From Periplaneta americana (taxonomy: Eukaryota; Arthropoda; Insecta; Blattodea; Blattidae): DNA of 64,000 nt. The notes under the pieces were generated by a model. That model searched no databases. It saw only the letters and a list, made by a program, of their open reading frames with translations, and was not told the DNA's origin. Of this stretch, positions 33,348 through 43,800 are shown one piece after another (position 1 is the stretch's first letter; each line of letters opens with the position of its first letter). The stretch spans positions 10,820,800 through 10,884,799 of the forward strand of contig NC_091131.1 of NCBI RefSeq assembly GCF_040183065.1, written 5' to 3'. A program made the position numbers and the translations under genes.

Positions 33348-34953
33348 CAGTGTCTATCATCCTTATTCGTACATATCTAATTTAAACTAATAAGACAACA
33401 TTATGTACAAAATAATTATACTCATATACTAATAGTAGTTTACCATGCTTTAAAACCATTTCTTAGAACGTTAATTTACAACCAGTTTTTATTTTAAGCT
33501 CTAATTAACAAAAATATTAATAAATACATTACTTTGAAAGTAAAACTGTATGTCATTTATATTCGTACACTTGAGTAATTTTGACTTATTCGGGGGTGCC
33601 GTGCCTTAATGGTAACAACGAGTGTGCATTACCGCGTGCTCTAGGGTTTGTTTTGCTTCAGCAGTCAGTTCTGTTCAAAATGGGCAAGTCGAAGGAACTC
33701 AGTGCCGAGCTGAAGGAGACGATAGTTAGACTGGCTCTTGAAGGTTATTCTTTACGGAAAATAGGCAATATAGTAAACAAAAGTCATTCCACGAAACAAT
33801 ACGTGGTTAATAAATTCAAATACCGTGGATTTACTGCAAATCGGAAAAGAAAACCAAAAGAAAAAATATTAAATGAGAGGGAAAAAAAGGTTTAAAATAA
33901 GACAGATAATATCAAATCCACGAAACCACGTTCTCTCATGACAAAAACCACAAGGAAGACTGTTAGTGTAACAACGGTGCGGCGTGTCCTATATAAATAT
34001 GGATTTCATGGTAGAAGGATAAGAAAAAGGCCCTTTGTAAGTAGAAAAAAATCGAGCTTTAAGAATTAAATTTCCTAAAGTTCATGTAAATTAGGAGCAA
34101 GAATTTTGGGACAGTGATGAGACCAAGATTAATCTTTTCGGATCCGATGGTGCCCATAGAGTGTGGAAAAAGAAGAATGAGGCCGATAAAGTAGATAACA
34201 ATCTTCCCACTGTGAAACATGGAGGTGGCGTCATAATGATTTGGTGCTATAAGTCCTCGAAAGGCGTGAGTAACATCGACTTAATTGATGCAATTATGGA
34301 CAATGTAATCTATAACAACATCCTGAAAAATAATGTCAAGGAAAGTGCAATAAAATGGATTTGCCGTCTGTTTACATTTTCCATCAAGACAACGACAGCA
34401 AACATACGGCCGAAATGAACAAACACTGGTTGATATGGAACGTCCCGAAACAACTCCATACTCCTCCTCAATCATCCGATCTGAATCCCATCAAGCATTT
34501 GTGGTCCAAACTTAAGGAAAATATACATAAAAATACAATTTCGTCCAAAGAACACCTCAAAACTGTTGTGCTGGAAGAATGGCGAAATTTCACTCGGCAG
34601 CAATGCAAAACGTTCGTAAATTCCATGCAGAGAAGGCGTCAGGCAGTGATCAAAGCCAGAGGATATGCAACCAGGTATTAGAACGTAATTGTTTATGTTA
34701 TTTATGTATAGTTATGTAATTTTGTTACTAACTGTACGAATATAAATGACAAGTAGACAAATTATATATTTTGTTAAATTTCGTTTATTTACGTGTTTAT
34801 GGTATATATGGAATTTACTTTTTGTTTTATTTGTATTCATAATGCTACTGAACAGAATTTTCAAAGAGAAATATAATACTTTCATTTCATGTGTCTTTTA
34901 TCACCAAAGTTGTTGCATATTTTCACCTGTACGAATAAGACTGATAGGCACTG
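33348..34953 (+). mobile_element. Tc1-like element, 1606 bp, inactivated
   Basis: TA flanks both sides (33346-33347, 34954-34955). The outer ends read CAGTGTCTATC and CAGTGCCTATC and share cttattcgtaca. A second copy of a related motif (gtcatttatattcgtaca) lies about 200 bp inside each end (33551 and, inverted, 34732), giving an IR/DR arrangement as in Sleeping Beauty-type Tc1 elements. The transposase frame between them is broken. Confidence 0.93.
33680..34681 (+). pseudogene. Tc1-like transposase, frameshifted, catalytic Glu changed
   Basis: The start MGKSKELSAELKETIVRLAL lies at 33680; an HTH region GYSLRKIGNIVNKSHST follows. Stops and shifts occur at about 33893, 34070 and 34330. The catalytic core is readable: SDETKINLFGSDG (first Asp at 34116), PTVKHGGGVIMIW, HQDNDSKHTA (second Asp at 34388) and DLNPIKHLW. 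Counting from the second Asp, the DD34E glutamate position falls on the Lys of PIKHLW (codon aag, 34493-34495); the family has PIEHLW. The end is ARGYATRY at 34681. Several independent lesions make it non-functional. Confidence 0.92.
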
Positions 34954-34955
34954 TA

Positions 34956-35194
34956 TAACGAGATTGCTTTCGCTAATTTGACAAGCATTTTTAATACTGT
35001 ATGTCGGCTCAACTTTCGTATTTGATGCAGTAAAAATATTCATAATAATTAGACCTACTTTATTTATTTATTTTTTCCCCCATTATTATTGTGTCGTGAC
35101 TGGCGGCATTTAGGTTTCAGCATTGAAGAGTAAGATCGGGGATGATACAAGTGGCAAAATACGAGTACGTAACAAATACAATATTTATTTTCTT
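34956..35194. other. No gene recognised
   Basis: AT-rich; nothing identifiable. Confidence 0.4.
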
Positions 35195-35205
35195 TCTAAC
35201 GTTAG

Positions 35206-35455
35206 TTTTTTTTTAATTTTAGTTGGTTATTTAACGACGCTGTATCAACTACTATGTTATTTAGCGTCGATGAGATTGGTGATAGCGAGATGGTATTTGG
35301 CGAGATGAGGCCGAGGATTCGCCATAGATTACCTGGCATTCACATTACGGTTGGGGAAAACCTCGGAAAAAACCCAACCAGGTAATCAGCCCAAGCGGGA
35401 ACCGAACCCGCGCCCGAACGCAACTTCAGACCTGCAGGCAAGCGCCTGGCGTGGC
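35206..35455 (-). mobile_element. SINE-F, 250 bp, inserted at the edge of SINE-D
   Basis: An 11-bp duplication tctaacgttag (35195-35205, 35456-35466) flanks it. Minus-strand head, body and tail as in the other SINE-F copies; plus-strand markers are ggttatttaacgacgctgta and gaggccgaggattcgcca. Confidence 0.92.
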
Positions 35456-35705
35456 TCTAACGTTAGTCCTAGGTTCGATCTCCAATGGGGTTGTGGATTT
35501 TCTCTCTTGATCTGATTCTTTCGGCCGCAGTATGGCTCCAGGGCTTACTAAAAATTGAATATCAGGGTTATTTTCTTGGGAATGAAGGTGGCGGGCACGT
35601 AGGACTGATATCCCTACTGCCATTAATGCCGATTGTACAGGTGTGTGCCTTAACTTTCCCCCACTCTATGTGCCTCCATGGCCTGTGATGAGAATGACTT
35701 CAGCT
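35456..35705 (+). mobile_element. SINE-D, 5' part unclear
   Basis: A box-B-like sequence (aggttcgatctcc) is followed by gtggattttctctcttgatc, ggtggcgggcacgtaggac and tgcctccatggcctgtgatg. The body is one I associate with cockroach repeats from memory. The SINE-F insertion interrupts the head side, and box A is not visible. Confidence 0.6.
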
Positions 35706-35709
35706 TTAC

Positions 35710-36420
35710 CACCTTGCGTTAGTTACTGTTTGTCTCGTAAAGAGAAATCGAAATAATTACATATCTGATGAATTTAAGCATTTAATTTGTAGTAGGCCTA
35801 CTCTGTACATCTTGGCAAGGGCAAAGATATGTTCAGATCTATTTTTTCTCATGTTTTTATATTATGATATCTAATTTCTAGACAGAGGGACTGAATTATT
35901 TCCAGATACGCGTTGAAATAATCATTTGACAAGTAACAAAATGCAGTAATGAAGTTTTAGTTTAAATATGTTTTTTTAACGTGGAAGAAAACTGTGCATA
36001 CGCTGTTGAAGTTTTATGAAATGCCACACCGTAGAGTAAATTGTACAGTTTGTAATGTGACGGAAATTGTATTTTATTATAAGAAAACTTGAATTTTCAT
36101 ATAATGACGTACAAGGAAGTAAAAGAGCTTAAAAACGATGAACATTCTAAAATAAGGTAGGCCTAGTCAATAAACTTAAAAACGACAACATTGGCTTCAA
36201 AGTCATATCATTTGGAACGTGTTATTATGCAGTAATTTGTAGCTTATGTGGTAATTTTGGCAGCTGTTTGATAGATCATTAGGTAATATCACAACAGTTC
36301 TCATCTTGACGATAATTTGTGAGCGGCTTACGCGATTGAATTATCCAAAGAGATGAGAATTCACATGATATTTGAATAAGAATATTTAGCGAATAATAAT
36401 AAAAAGAAGATAATGTAATT
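35710..36420. other. No gene recognised
   Basis: AT-rich; nothing identifiable. Confidence 0.4.
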
Positions 36421-36701
36421 ATTCAGTAGAACCCCTATTATCCGTGGTAATGAATGGGGTTGACTGAACGGTTAATCGAAAAAATCGGATAATCCTTACC
36501 ATAAAATATTTTCGTAAATTAAGTGAATAATACTGAACTTTCGTCATTTTCTCCGTTGTCTTGTGTTTAATATGTTTGGTTGTGAATCAGAAGTTCATTA
36601 AATTAAGTTCGGTTGTCAACAACGTGTTTTTAAGGGGTAAGAAAATTCCTTTTAATGGCTCTCAGCAGAAAGATAGGAATAGTAAAGGTCTCATGTTGTA
36701 G

Positions 36702-36838
36702 ATTTACATACTGTATACACTTCATCCTTGATTTTTATTAAATCCCGCACAGTTGTAACATCAGTCTCGTATTGTGATGCGAGATGACCGACAATTTCTC
36801 TTTCCTCAAACCACTTAATTATTTGCATTTTGTTCGAT
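36702..36838 (-). pseudogene. Pogo/CENP-B-type HTH fragment
   Basis: The minus strand reads QIIKWFEEREIVGHLASQYE followed by TDVTTVRDLIKIKDEVYTV and a stop shortly after. The pattern xIIKxxEExExxxxLAxxYxxxxxTVRDIxKxKxxI is the N-terminal DNA-binding HTH of pogo/Tigger/jerky transposases. About 40 residues are left; no DDE core is present. The inverted repeats around it agree with a pogo-like source. Confidence 0.75.
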
Positions 36839-36937
36839 ACTTAACACTACACTTTTTTTATACGCCTGGAATACATTTTATATAGACGTTATAGAGTACG
36901 GCAACACGAACAGTAAATCAAAACTGTGTAAGTGTAA

Positions 36938-37198
36938 TTTTTATTTTATTTTAGTAGGTTATTTTTACGACGCTTTATCAACATATCTGGTTATTTAGCG
37001 TCTGAATGATATGAAGGTGATAATGCCGCTGAAATGAATCCGGGGTCCAACACCGAAAGTTACCCAGCATTTGCTCATATTAGGTTGAGGGAAAACCCCA
37101 GAAAAAACCTCAACCAGGTAACTTGCCCCGACCGGGAATGGAACCCGGGCCACCTGGTTTCGCGGCCAGACGCTAACCGTCACTCCACAGGTGTGGAC
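36938..37198 (-). mobile_element. SINE-G, 261 bp, inside the pogo-like element
   Basis: An 11-bp duplication tgtaagtgtaa (36927-36937, 37199-37209) flanks the element. Minus-strand head with box B near 37135 (plus strand ccgggaatggaacccgg). The body has plus-strand ggggtccaacaccgaaag and gttgagggaaaacccc, and the tail is attttagtaggttatttt. Confidence 0.93.
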
Positions 37199-37379
37199 TG
37201 TAAGTGTAAATGCTTTAAATAATACTCTCTAGAAAAGATACGTATACTAACATATTGAACAATAGTATCTACTTCATAATTATGTTTATGTAGAAAAAAA
37301 AAAGGAGTGAGAGAAAGACAGTCGGATAATCCGCCAATCGGTTAATAGGGTGACGGATAATCGGGGTTCTACTGTATTA

Positions 37380-37880
37380 CTATTAAATAAGATATTTGAG
37401 TTGCTAACTTAGTCATTGGCCGACATAGCTTTGGCTTCCTGCAATATGAAATTCATGGGTAAACATTTGACAGTAGCTGTAGAAATTATGATTGGTGAAA
37501 CAGCAAAATTCAAAATGAAACGTATTTTAGGTTATGAGATTTTATTTTGAACTAGATGTAGTAAATTATCGACACGACGAGAACTCATGTGATATTTGAA
37601 TAAGACTATTTCGTAATAAAATGTAAAAATACAGAAAGAGATTACATTATAAATTAAGATATTTAATACTTACATTTGCAAGCACGTTATCACGTAATAT
37701 CACGGCCCACCGTATTGTTAAAGAAACAATGAAAATATTTAACATCTGAACATCAGGTACGACAAGATATTAAACAAATGCGCATCATGTGCGACAAGAT
37801 TACAGTTAATTGGCTTTGATTGGTTGAAACTCAACAGATTGTTGTACTTCATTGGTGCATTGGTACATCAGCGAATAGTC
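37380..37880. other. No gene recognised
   Basis: AT-rich; short similar stretches (acatctgaacatcaggtacg and gcgcatcatgtgcgac) are of unknown origin. Confidence 0.4.
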
Positions 37881-37886
37881 AATATG

Positions 37887-38390
37887 CAGGGTGTAACAGG
37901 ACTTCACCGACAAACTTTGAGGAATGGTAGGTCACACAGTGAAGATCATTTTTTTGTTAAGGGACGTATGCTCGATGACACGTCCTTTAGGAACTATGCA
38001 TCCATAAAGTCGGATCTCCGATAATTTTCTTTTTACAGAAATGAAATGTAATTTTCCATGCATGTTCTGGCAATTTACAACAGCTCTGTTACAGTACCTC
38101 ATTACATTTTTGACAACTTAGCAGCATTCACCATACAACTCTGTTAAGCATGGTAGTTGTGTTGGATTGTTGGATGGTAAGACAGATTGAAGATGCACCA
38201 GACAGACCAATAACAAACTACAGCAGTGTAACAGAGATGATAAGAACTTAAGGCGCACACTTATGCAAGTTACGTGATGCGTAACTCATGAAGTACGTGT
38301 CATCGAGCATTTGTTCTTTAACAAAAAGTGACCCTCTCTGTGTGACCTATCATTCCTCAGAGTTTGTCGGTGAGGTCCTGTTACACCCTG
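37887..38390. mobile_element. 504-bp MITE with about 100-bp inverted repeats
   Basis: The left end CAGGGTGTAACAGGACTTCA and, inverted, CAGGGTGTAACAGGACCTCA begin repeats that stay similar for about 100 bp, through gctcgatgacacgt on both sides. The right flank is TA; the left is TG, possibly a changed TA. It is of Tc1/mariner type by end sequence and TA site, with no transposase. Confidence 0.88.
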
Positions 38391-38399
38391 TATAACATT

Positions 38400-39620
38400 G
38401 GACAGTGAGTTAACGAATTTAATTATGTAGGTTATTTGGCGTTGTATGGGATGAATAATAACTGCAACGCATTTATGTGGTGATTTGATTTTGTGTGATA
38501 TTGTTAGTATGTTTCTTACTGGAGACGTTTAAATTGAAAGCTTGCTTAGATAGTCAGCTCTTTCTTTGAATTTGTTTTCGATAAAGAGAATATGATTAGA
38601 ATAGGATTAGTAATGAATGGATTAAAACAAATCGTTTATGTAGTTGAATAGATTATTGCTAGTATTGTACAGTCTTCTTTCCGGAGACAGTCTGCTATTT
38701 CTTTAACATTATTCGTGGCCCAGGGTTACTTACGTTAGTATACACAATAAATTGATCGTTTTAAAATATGTTCCTTTTAATGCATTTATACAGTGATTTG
38801 TTTTTTGTGTTAATGCTGACAGCTGTTTTGTTAGGTCAGTTAATAATATAGGTACTTTGTTTACATAGTGTACTGTTTCTTTTAGTATCGTTTTGTTTAT
38901 GGTATTCGTTTATTCTAGTATTCTCGTGACATATTGTTATTTGCTGATGTTGAGAGCAGTTCAATAAATTATTTGTTATTGTGTATAAGTGGTAATCGGT
39001 TAACGACTTCGATTAAGCGGATTGTTGTTTCCTTGGCATTGTTTTGGTCACAGGATTTATATAAACGTAGGAAGTGCAGATATCAGCCCGTCAGAAGACA
39101 ATGGGTGTGCTATCATTAAGAATAAGTGCAGTGAGTCATGGACGAGTGTAGAGCAACACAGTATTACGGGCGATCGGGTATAACGACGTAGTCCGTCTTG
39201 ATTAGCACGTCTGTTGTGCAGGCGCCACGTGTTGGCGTATGTGTATTCAGATGAGAAGAGCAATTAAAGTAAAAGTCTTAGTTAGGTACCGTAGCTTCAG
39301 TCTGCGTGTTTAACCTATAAATTGGCCCGCCCGCCGTACTTAGTAGTAATACTGGTTTATGTTGACTGGATGGAAATGAACAGTTGGTTTCGGGCCAGTT
39401 GCGGGACTCATACTTTCCAAACAGATCGTCTTTAGTTTCAGGAAAACAAGAGAGTGCTAAGCTAAAAATTAAATATTGAATTTACAGAGTTCATGTGAGG
39501 ATTTGTTCGTCTCTTCAATGAGAGAAACTGAGTGATTTCTTCTTTCTCGATTTTACAGCCAGGAGTGAGTTTGATGTCTCTCATATCCTTATTTACATAC
39601 CTTTCTAATTTTTTTTTCTT
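38400..39620. other. No gene recognised
   Basis: Nothing supported. The stretch 39100-39300 is a little richer in GC but shows no domain. Confidence 0.4.
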
Positions 39621-39624
39621 TTGC

Positions 39625-39838
39625 GTTTTCCCGCAGAAAAAAGACAAGATTAGAGGAACAAAAGAGCAGGAAAAAATAATACTCAGAAGAAAGGAAGGAA
39701 AAGGGGACAAGGATAAATTATAGAGAAAGAAGAGGTATGAAGGAAAATTAGAATAAAGGGAGAAGATAATAATCAGGGAGCAAGAATAAATTAATGGAAA
39801 ATAACAAAGAAGAAAAATAAATAGAGTAGAACTTGATT
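39625..39838. repeat. Purine-rich strand tract
   Basis: About 200 bases that are overwhelmingly A and G on the plus strand (gaggaacaaaagagcagg, gaaggaaggaaaagggg). Similar tracts lie at 42630-43075 and 43620-43800. Confidence 0.7.
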
Positions 39839-39854
39839 ATTGACTTCATCTATA

Positions 39855-40050
39855 CCGTAGAGTGGGGTGACTTTGAACGCTGAGGTGACTGAACAGTAAT
39901 TTAGCTCCTTTCTAAATTAAATGCTGTAGCCAATTGCGAAAAAAACTGTTTAAGTTGTCAATAAATTAGTTCAGTTTTTTCGCAATAGGGTACAGCATTT
40001 AATTTAGAAGGGCGCTAAATTACTGTTCAAAGTCACCTCGGCGTTCAAAG
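39855..40050. mobile_element. 196-bp fold-back MITE
   Basis: Nearly palindromic: ctttgaacgctgaggtgact at the left pairs with the right end (complement ctttgaacgccgaggtgact), and the arms go on for about 90 bp to gcgaaaaaaactg. Its limits follow from the empty site in duplication copy 2 (cattta-tatgtgtctcc). TA lies at both edges. Confidence 0.88.
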
Positions 40051-40173
40051 TATGTCTCCGCTGTAACAATGTCAAAGTCTACTGTTGCATTCGGGCCATA
40101 ATATTTATTTATTTAAACTTCACACCACCAACAGAAACAAGCTTCCATTTATAGATAGCTTACATTGATACAG

Positions 40174-40380
40174 TTTCGGGTTCGATTCCCGGTCGGGGCA
40201 AGTTACTTGGTTGAGGTTTTTTCCGGGGTTTTCCCTCAACCCAATATGAGCAAATGCTGGGTAACTTTCGGTGTTGGACCCCGGATTCATTTCACCGGCA
40301 TTATCACCTTTATCTCATTCAGACGCTAAATAACCTAAGTTGTTGACGAAGCGTCGTAAAAATAACCTACTAAAATAAAA
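40174..40380 (+). mobile_element. SINE-G, 5' truncated, 207 bp
   Basis: A 12-bp duplication acattgatacag (40162-40173, 40381-40392) flanks the element. It starts inside box B (tttcgggttcgattcccgg) and contains ttccggggttttccctcaac and cggtgttggaccccgg. It ends aacctactaaaataaaa. Duplication copy 2 has the empty site. Confidence 0.93.
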
Positions 40381-40590
40381 ACATTGATACAGCTTATATA
40401 CAAATACATAATAGTGGAAAAACAAAACAAGCAGCACCAAGAAAGAAAGAAGGATAGATAATAGGTGTTAGAATATAATATTGCAGTTAATATTAGTGTC
40501 AGATGTCAATATAATAATGCAGAATTGTTTAAAAATTAGAGTAAAAACAATATAATACACTTATTCATAATTTAAATACCTAAGGAAATA

Positions 40591-41151
40591 TAGTGAATAA
40601 ATATGGGAAATGCCTGTTATTCGGTTGAGAAGCTTTTATCATCCAGTCTGCTGTCAAAAAATCTGGAAGTTAGAATTTATAAAACAGTTATATTACCGGT
40701 TGTTTTTTATGGTTGTGAAACTTGGACTCTCACTTTGAGAGAGGAACAGAGGTTAAGGGTGTTTGAGAATAAATCCGTAGGAAAATATTTGGGGCTAAGA
40801 GGGATGAAGTTACAGGAGAATGGAGAAAGTTACACAACACAGAACTGCACGCATTGTATTCTTCACCTGACATAATTAGGAACATTAAATCCAGACGTTT
40901 GAGATGGGCAGGGCATGTAGCACGTATGGGTGAATCCAGAAATGCATATGGAGTGTTAGTTGGGAGGCCGGAGGGAAAAAGACCTTTAGGGAGGCCGAGA
41001 CGTAGATGGGAAGATAATATTAAAATGGATTTGAGGGAGGTGGGATATGATGATAGAGACTGGATTAATCTTGCTCAGGATAGGGACCAATGGCGAGCTT
41101 AATGAGGGCGGCAATGAACCTCCGGGTTCCTTAAAAGCCAGTAAGTAAGTA
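40591..41151 (+). pseudogene. LINE-A copy between duplicated segments
   Basis: Starts at INMGNACYSVEKLLSSSLLS and continues VRIYKTVILPVVFYGCETW. A small deletion near 40770 (ENK|SVGKYLG) shifts the frame. It then continues with RRLRWAGHVARMGESRNAYG, GRPRRRWEDNIKMDLREVGY and DQWRA, after which a lost base makes a stop near 41102. The tail is gccagtaagtaagtaagtag. Confidence 0.88.
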
Positions 41152-41505
41152 AGTAGAACTCGATTATTGACGTCATTTATATGTGTCTCCGATGTAACAA
41201 TGTCGAAGTCTACTGTTCCATTCGGGCCATAATATTTATTTATTTAAACTTCACACCACCAACAGAAGCAAGCTTCCAATTATAGGTGGCTTACATTGAT
41301 ACAATTTGTATACAAATACATAATAGTGGAAAAACAAGCAACACCAAGAAAGAAAGTAGGGTAGATATTAGGTGCTAGAATATAATATTGCAGTTAATAT
41401 TAGTGCCAGATGTCAATTAATAATGCAGAATTATTTAAAAATTAGAGTAAAAACAATATAAAACACTTATTCGTAATTTAAATACCTGAGGAAATACAGT
41501 TTCAT
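41152..41505. repeat. Local duplication copy 2 (empty sites)
   Basis: Follows the LINE-A tail directly with tagaactcgattattgacg and ends aggaaatacagt. It lacks both the MITE and the SINE of copy 1, so it records the pre-insertion sequence. Confidence 0.85.
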
Positions 41506-41885
41506 ATGAAATGTTTTAATTTATAAACTGAAATCTAATTGAGACCCACAGTTTAAAGACAGAGAGTTGTGTTACACATAACAAACAATGGAGAGTTCTT
41601 GAAGAAAACAGTTTTAGGAATTGGAATAACAAAAGGTTGCCTATGACGTAATTCTGTTCTTTTTACATTGAACTGAATGCATTTAAGAAAATCACAATTA
41701 TTCAGTATGCCCTTAACAGTCTTATAGAGTAAAATTTTTGCCATTTATTAATCGTCTGAAATTTGCTTTTCATAAGACGACACGGGATGTTTTTTAAAAT
41801 AAAGATAACGTACAAATCTTTTTCTGTATCCTTTCTATTTGCATCTGATGGACTGGAACTGAGGTGACCATATTATAGACGCATA
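41506..41885. other. No gene recognised
   Basis: AT-rich; minus-strand short frames without domains. Confidence 0.4.
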
Positions 41886-41888
41886 TCC

Positions 41889-42142
41889 TCTGATTGAGGT
41901 TCTGGCTGATATGTACATCTATTATGAGGCAGACAATATGTGTCAGAGGAAGAACAATTGTTTGTATACATCTGAAGTCTGATTGGTGTAATGTGTTATT
42001 AGTCAGCGATGTATGCAATAGAGGGGGAAAGGAACTGACAACCCTATCCCAATATCTCCTGGCTTAGTTGCCTCATAAGAGGTGCATTCTTCGTATTACT
42101 TGTGAGGTTCAGACCTGTCTTCGGACAGTTGACTAAACAACA
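41889..42142 (+). repeat. Dispersed repeat J, copy 2
   Basis: ctgattgaggttctggctga near the start, tgcaatagagggggaaagga, and an end gacctgtcttcggacagttg then actaaacaac. It is the same family as 22646 and 56341. Confidence 0.85.
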
Positions 42143-42144
42143 AC

Positions 42145-42625
42145 TCAAGTTTACCGCATCATCACAATCAATTTTTCGCGGTCATTCAGATAAAAGCCGA
42201 TTATCAGCATCATAATCGATGTCATCTTAATTCTCCGTGACATTTAATCTTTGAGTTGATAAAATTCCCTCGTGACGGAAACGGTTCTGTATAGTTTTAG
42301 TAGTCTCTCGTCTCCATGCTTTTCCAATGTATTGGATTGCTTCCATCAGTGTCACATTATCTTGCTACTTGTCGATGTATCCTATCATTATTATTAATAG
42401 AACGGGTTAGTTTGCGGCAGTGGCATTTTAGGATTCTTATTACTTCGTGATTCATGGGCTGCAATGACGTTATATAGTATATAGGTAGATTGTATTTATG
42501 GCATTAATGTCGTATTAAGCATAAGGCAGAAAACTACGTGCCTTATGAGGAATTAATTGGTACTACAGAATATTTTATGATGTTGACGAGGTGTCGTATT
42601 TAAACCGTTATAACGCTATTCAACT
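42145..42625. other. No gene recognised
   Basis: Nothing identifiable. Confidence 0.4.
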
Positions 42626-42629
42626 GTGG

Positions 42630-43075
42630 TCAGAAAGAAGGTAGAATGAAAAGAACAGAGAGGAAGGAAAAATAATGAAAATGTAAGAAGAAAATTAAAG
42701 AAAGGACAGAAGGAAATTAAAAAGAAAAAATGAATAATAGGAAAAAAGAGAAAGAAGGCAAAGAATTGAGAGAACAAAAATAGAGACGAGGTGAGCAAAA
42801 CCTGAGAAAGAAAGAAACAAAACGTAAAAGAAGACAACACATAACGCTGTAGAAAATAACAAATAAAAATAAACAAAAAAAACGAATGAGAGGGAAAAGT
42901 GAGAGAAGGTGAAAAAATGAAAAATCTGAAAAGAATATGAAGAAAAAACACAGAAAACAAGAAAATTGGAGAAGAGATACAAAGAAATAGAAAAGAAAGG
43001 ACAAAGAGAGGAACAGAAAGAGAAAAGGAAAACGAAAAGAGTAAGGAAAAAAGTAACAGAGGATTTAAGGAAATC
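42630..43075. repeat. Purine-rich strand tract, about 450 bp
   Basis: The plus strand is almost free of C and T (gaaagaaggtagaatgaaaa, gaagaaaacacagaaaac). Long minus-strand frames here are rich in F, S and L only because the complement is pyrimidine-rich; they are not genes. Confidence 0.8.
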
Positions 43076-43204
43076 CCAGTGATTTCTTGAAACGTCTATA
43101 GGTGTTCGAATTAAAGTAATGAACTACGATAGGCTATGTACTTTAACACTGCACTGTACTGGTTTTTATTTGATATTCATGTAAATGCATAAACCATACG
43201 CTCA

Positions 43205-43450
43205 ATATTGTCATGACTACTGTGTGGAAAATGTCAAGGTCAGTGCGGAAAATGGGAGAAAAACCATTTCAAAGGCATGCGGAAATGTGTTCATGCTAAG
43301 GAATTTGGAGCTGAGAAAATCTAAATATGTGAACTCCAAGCCTGTTGGCCACTTGTCTCACACCGATTTCGGCGTTCCACTGAAGAAATATGAGATAATT
43401 TTAAAGGGAAGAGCTGAAAATGGACGTAACCCAGTAGCTGCCACATGAGG
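43205..43450 (+). repeat. R133-related dispersed copy
   Basis: gtgaactccaagcctgttgg, ccacttgtctcac, and gaaaatggacgtaacc match 31398-31640, and the first part matches the complement of the 133-bp array unit (gaatttggagctgagaaaat). Confidence 0.75.
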
Positions 43451-43619
43451 GGGGAAATAAAACGTCGAGGCAACATTAAATTTAATAGAGAATAGAGCGG
43501 ATTGCGTGGAAAACCACTTACCGTATAATTCTGTTTCCATGTTACAACGAGTGACGTCATCGTATTACAAGAAAGTGGATAATTTTATCCATATAGGATT
43601 CCGTTTAAACGCTTCACGT

Positions 43620-43800
43620 TAGAATTAAATGAGGCAAAGAAAGGAACGAAAAAGGAGAAGAGAACAGAAGACTGAGGGAAAGAGAGAACAAAAGCGAATA
43701 AGAAGTGAGTAGACAAATGAGATGAGAATATAGCCTAAAGGTAGCTGAAGAAACATAAGAAGGACACAAGGAAAAGGAAGAAGAGGGAAGGTAAGAAAGA
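43620..43800. repeat. Purine-rich strand tract
   Basis: gaggcaaagaaaggaacg, ggagaagagaacagaagac and gaagaagagggaagg: a third tract of the same type in this neighbourhood. Confidence 0.65.

Larger units (their letters stand above)
36424..37374 (-). mobile_element. Pogo-like element, internally deleted
   Basis: The ends CAGTAGAACCCCTATTATCC and, inverted, CAGTAGAACCCCGATTATCC are near-identical. The right flank is TA (37375-37376); the left is TT, perhaps a mutated TA. The element encodes a pogo/CENP-B-type N-terminal HTH on the minus strand (36702-36838) and carries a SINE-G insertion. The rest of the transposase is gone. Confidence 0.85.
39829..40590. repeat. Local duplication copy 1 (carries a MITE and a SINE)
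   Basis: Without its two insertions this segment matches 41152-41505: gattattgac, actgttgcattcgggccata, ttcacaccaccaacagaa and gtaaaaacaatataatac. Divergence is roughly 7 percent by eye. It begins with tagaact and ends at aggaaatatagt, directly before a LINE-A copy. Confidence 0.85.

Noticed and set aside
42616-43004. Overlapping minus-strand frames of 95-114 codons
   Set aside because: F/S/L-rich translation of a pyrimidine-rich strand; open in several frames at once because stops are rare in such composition.
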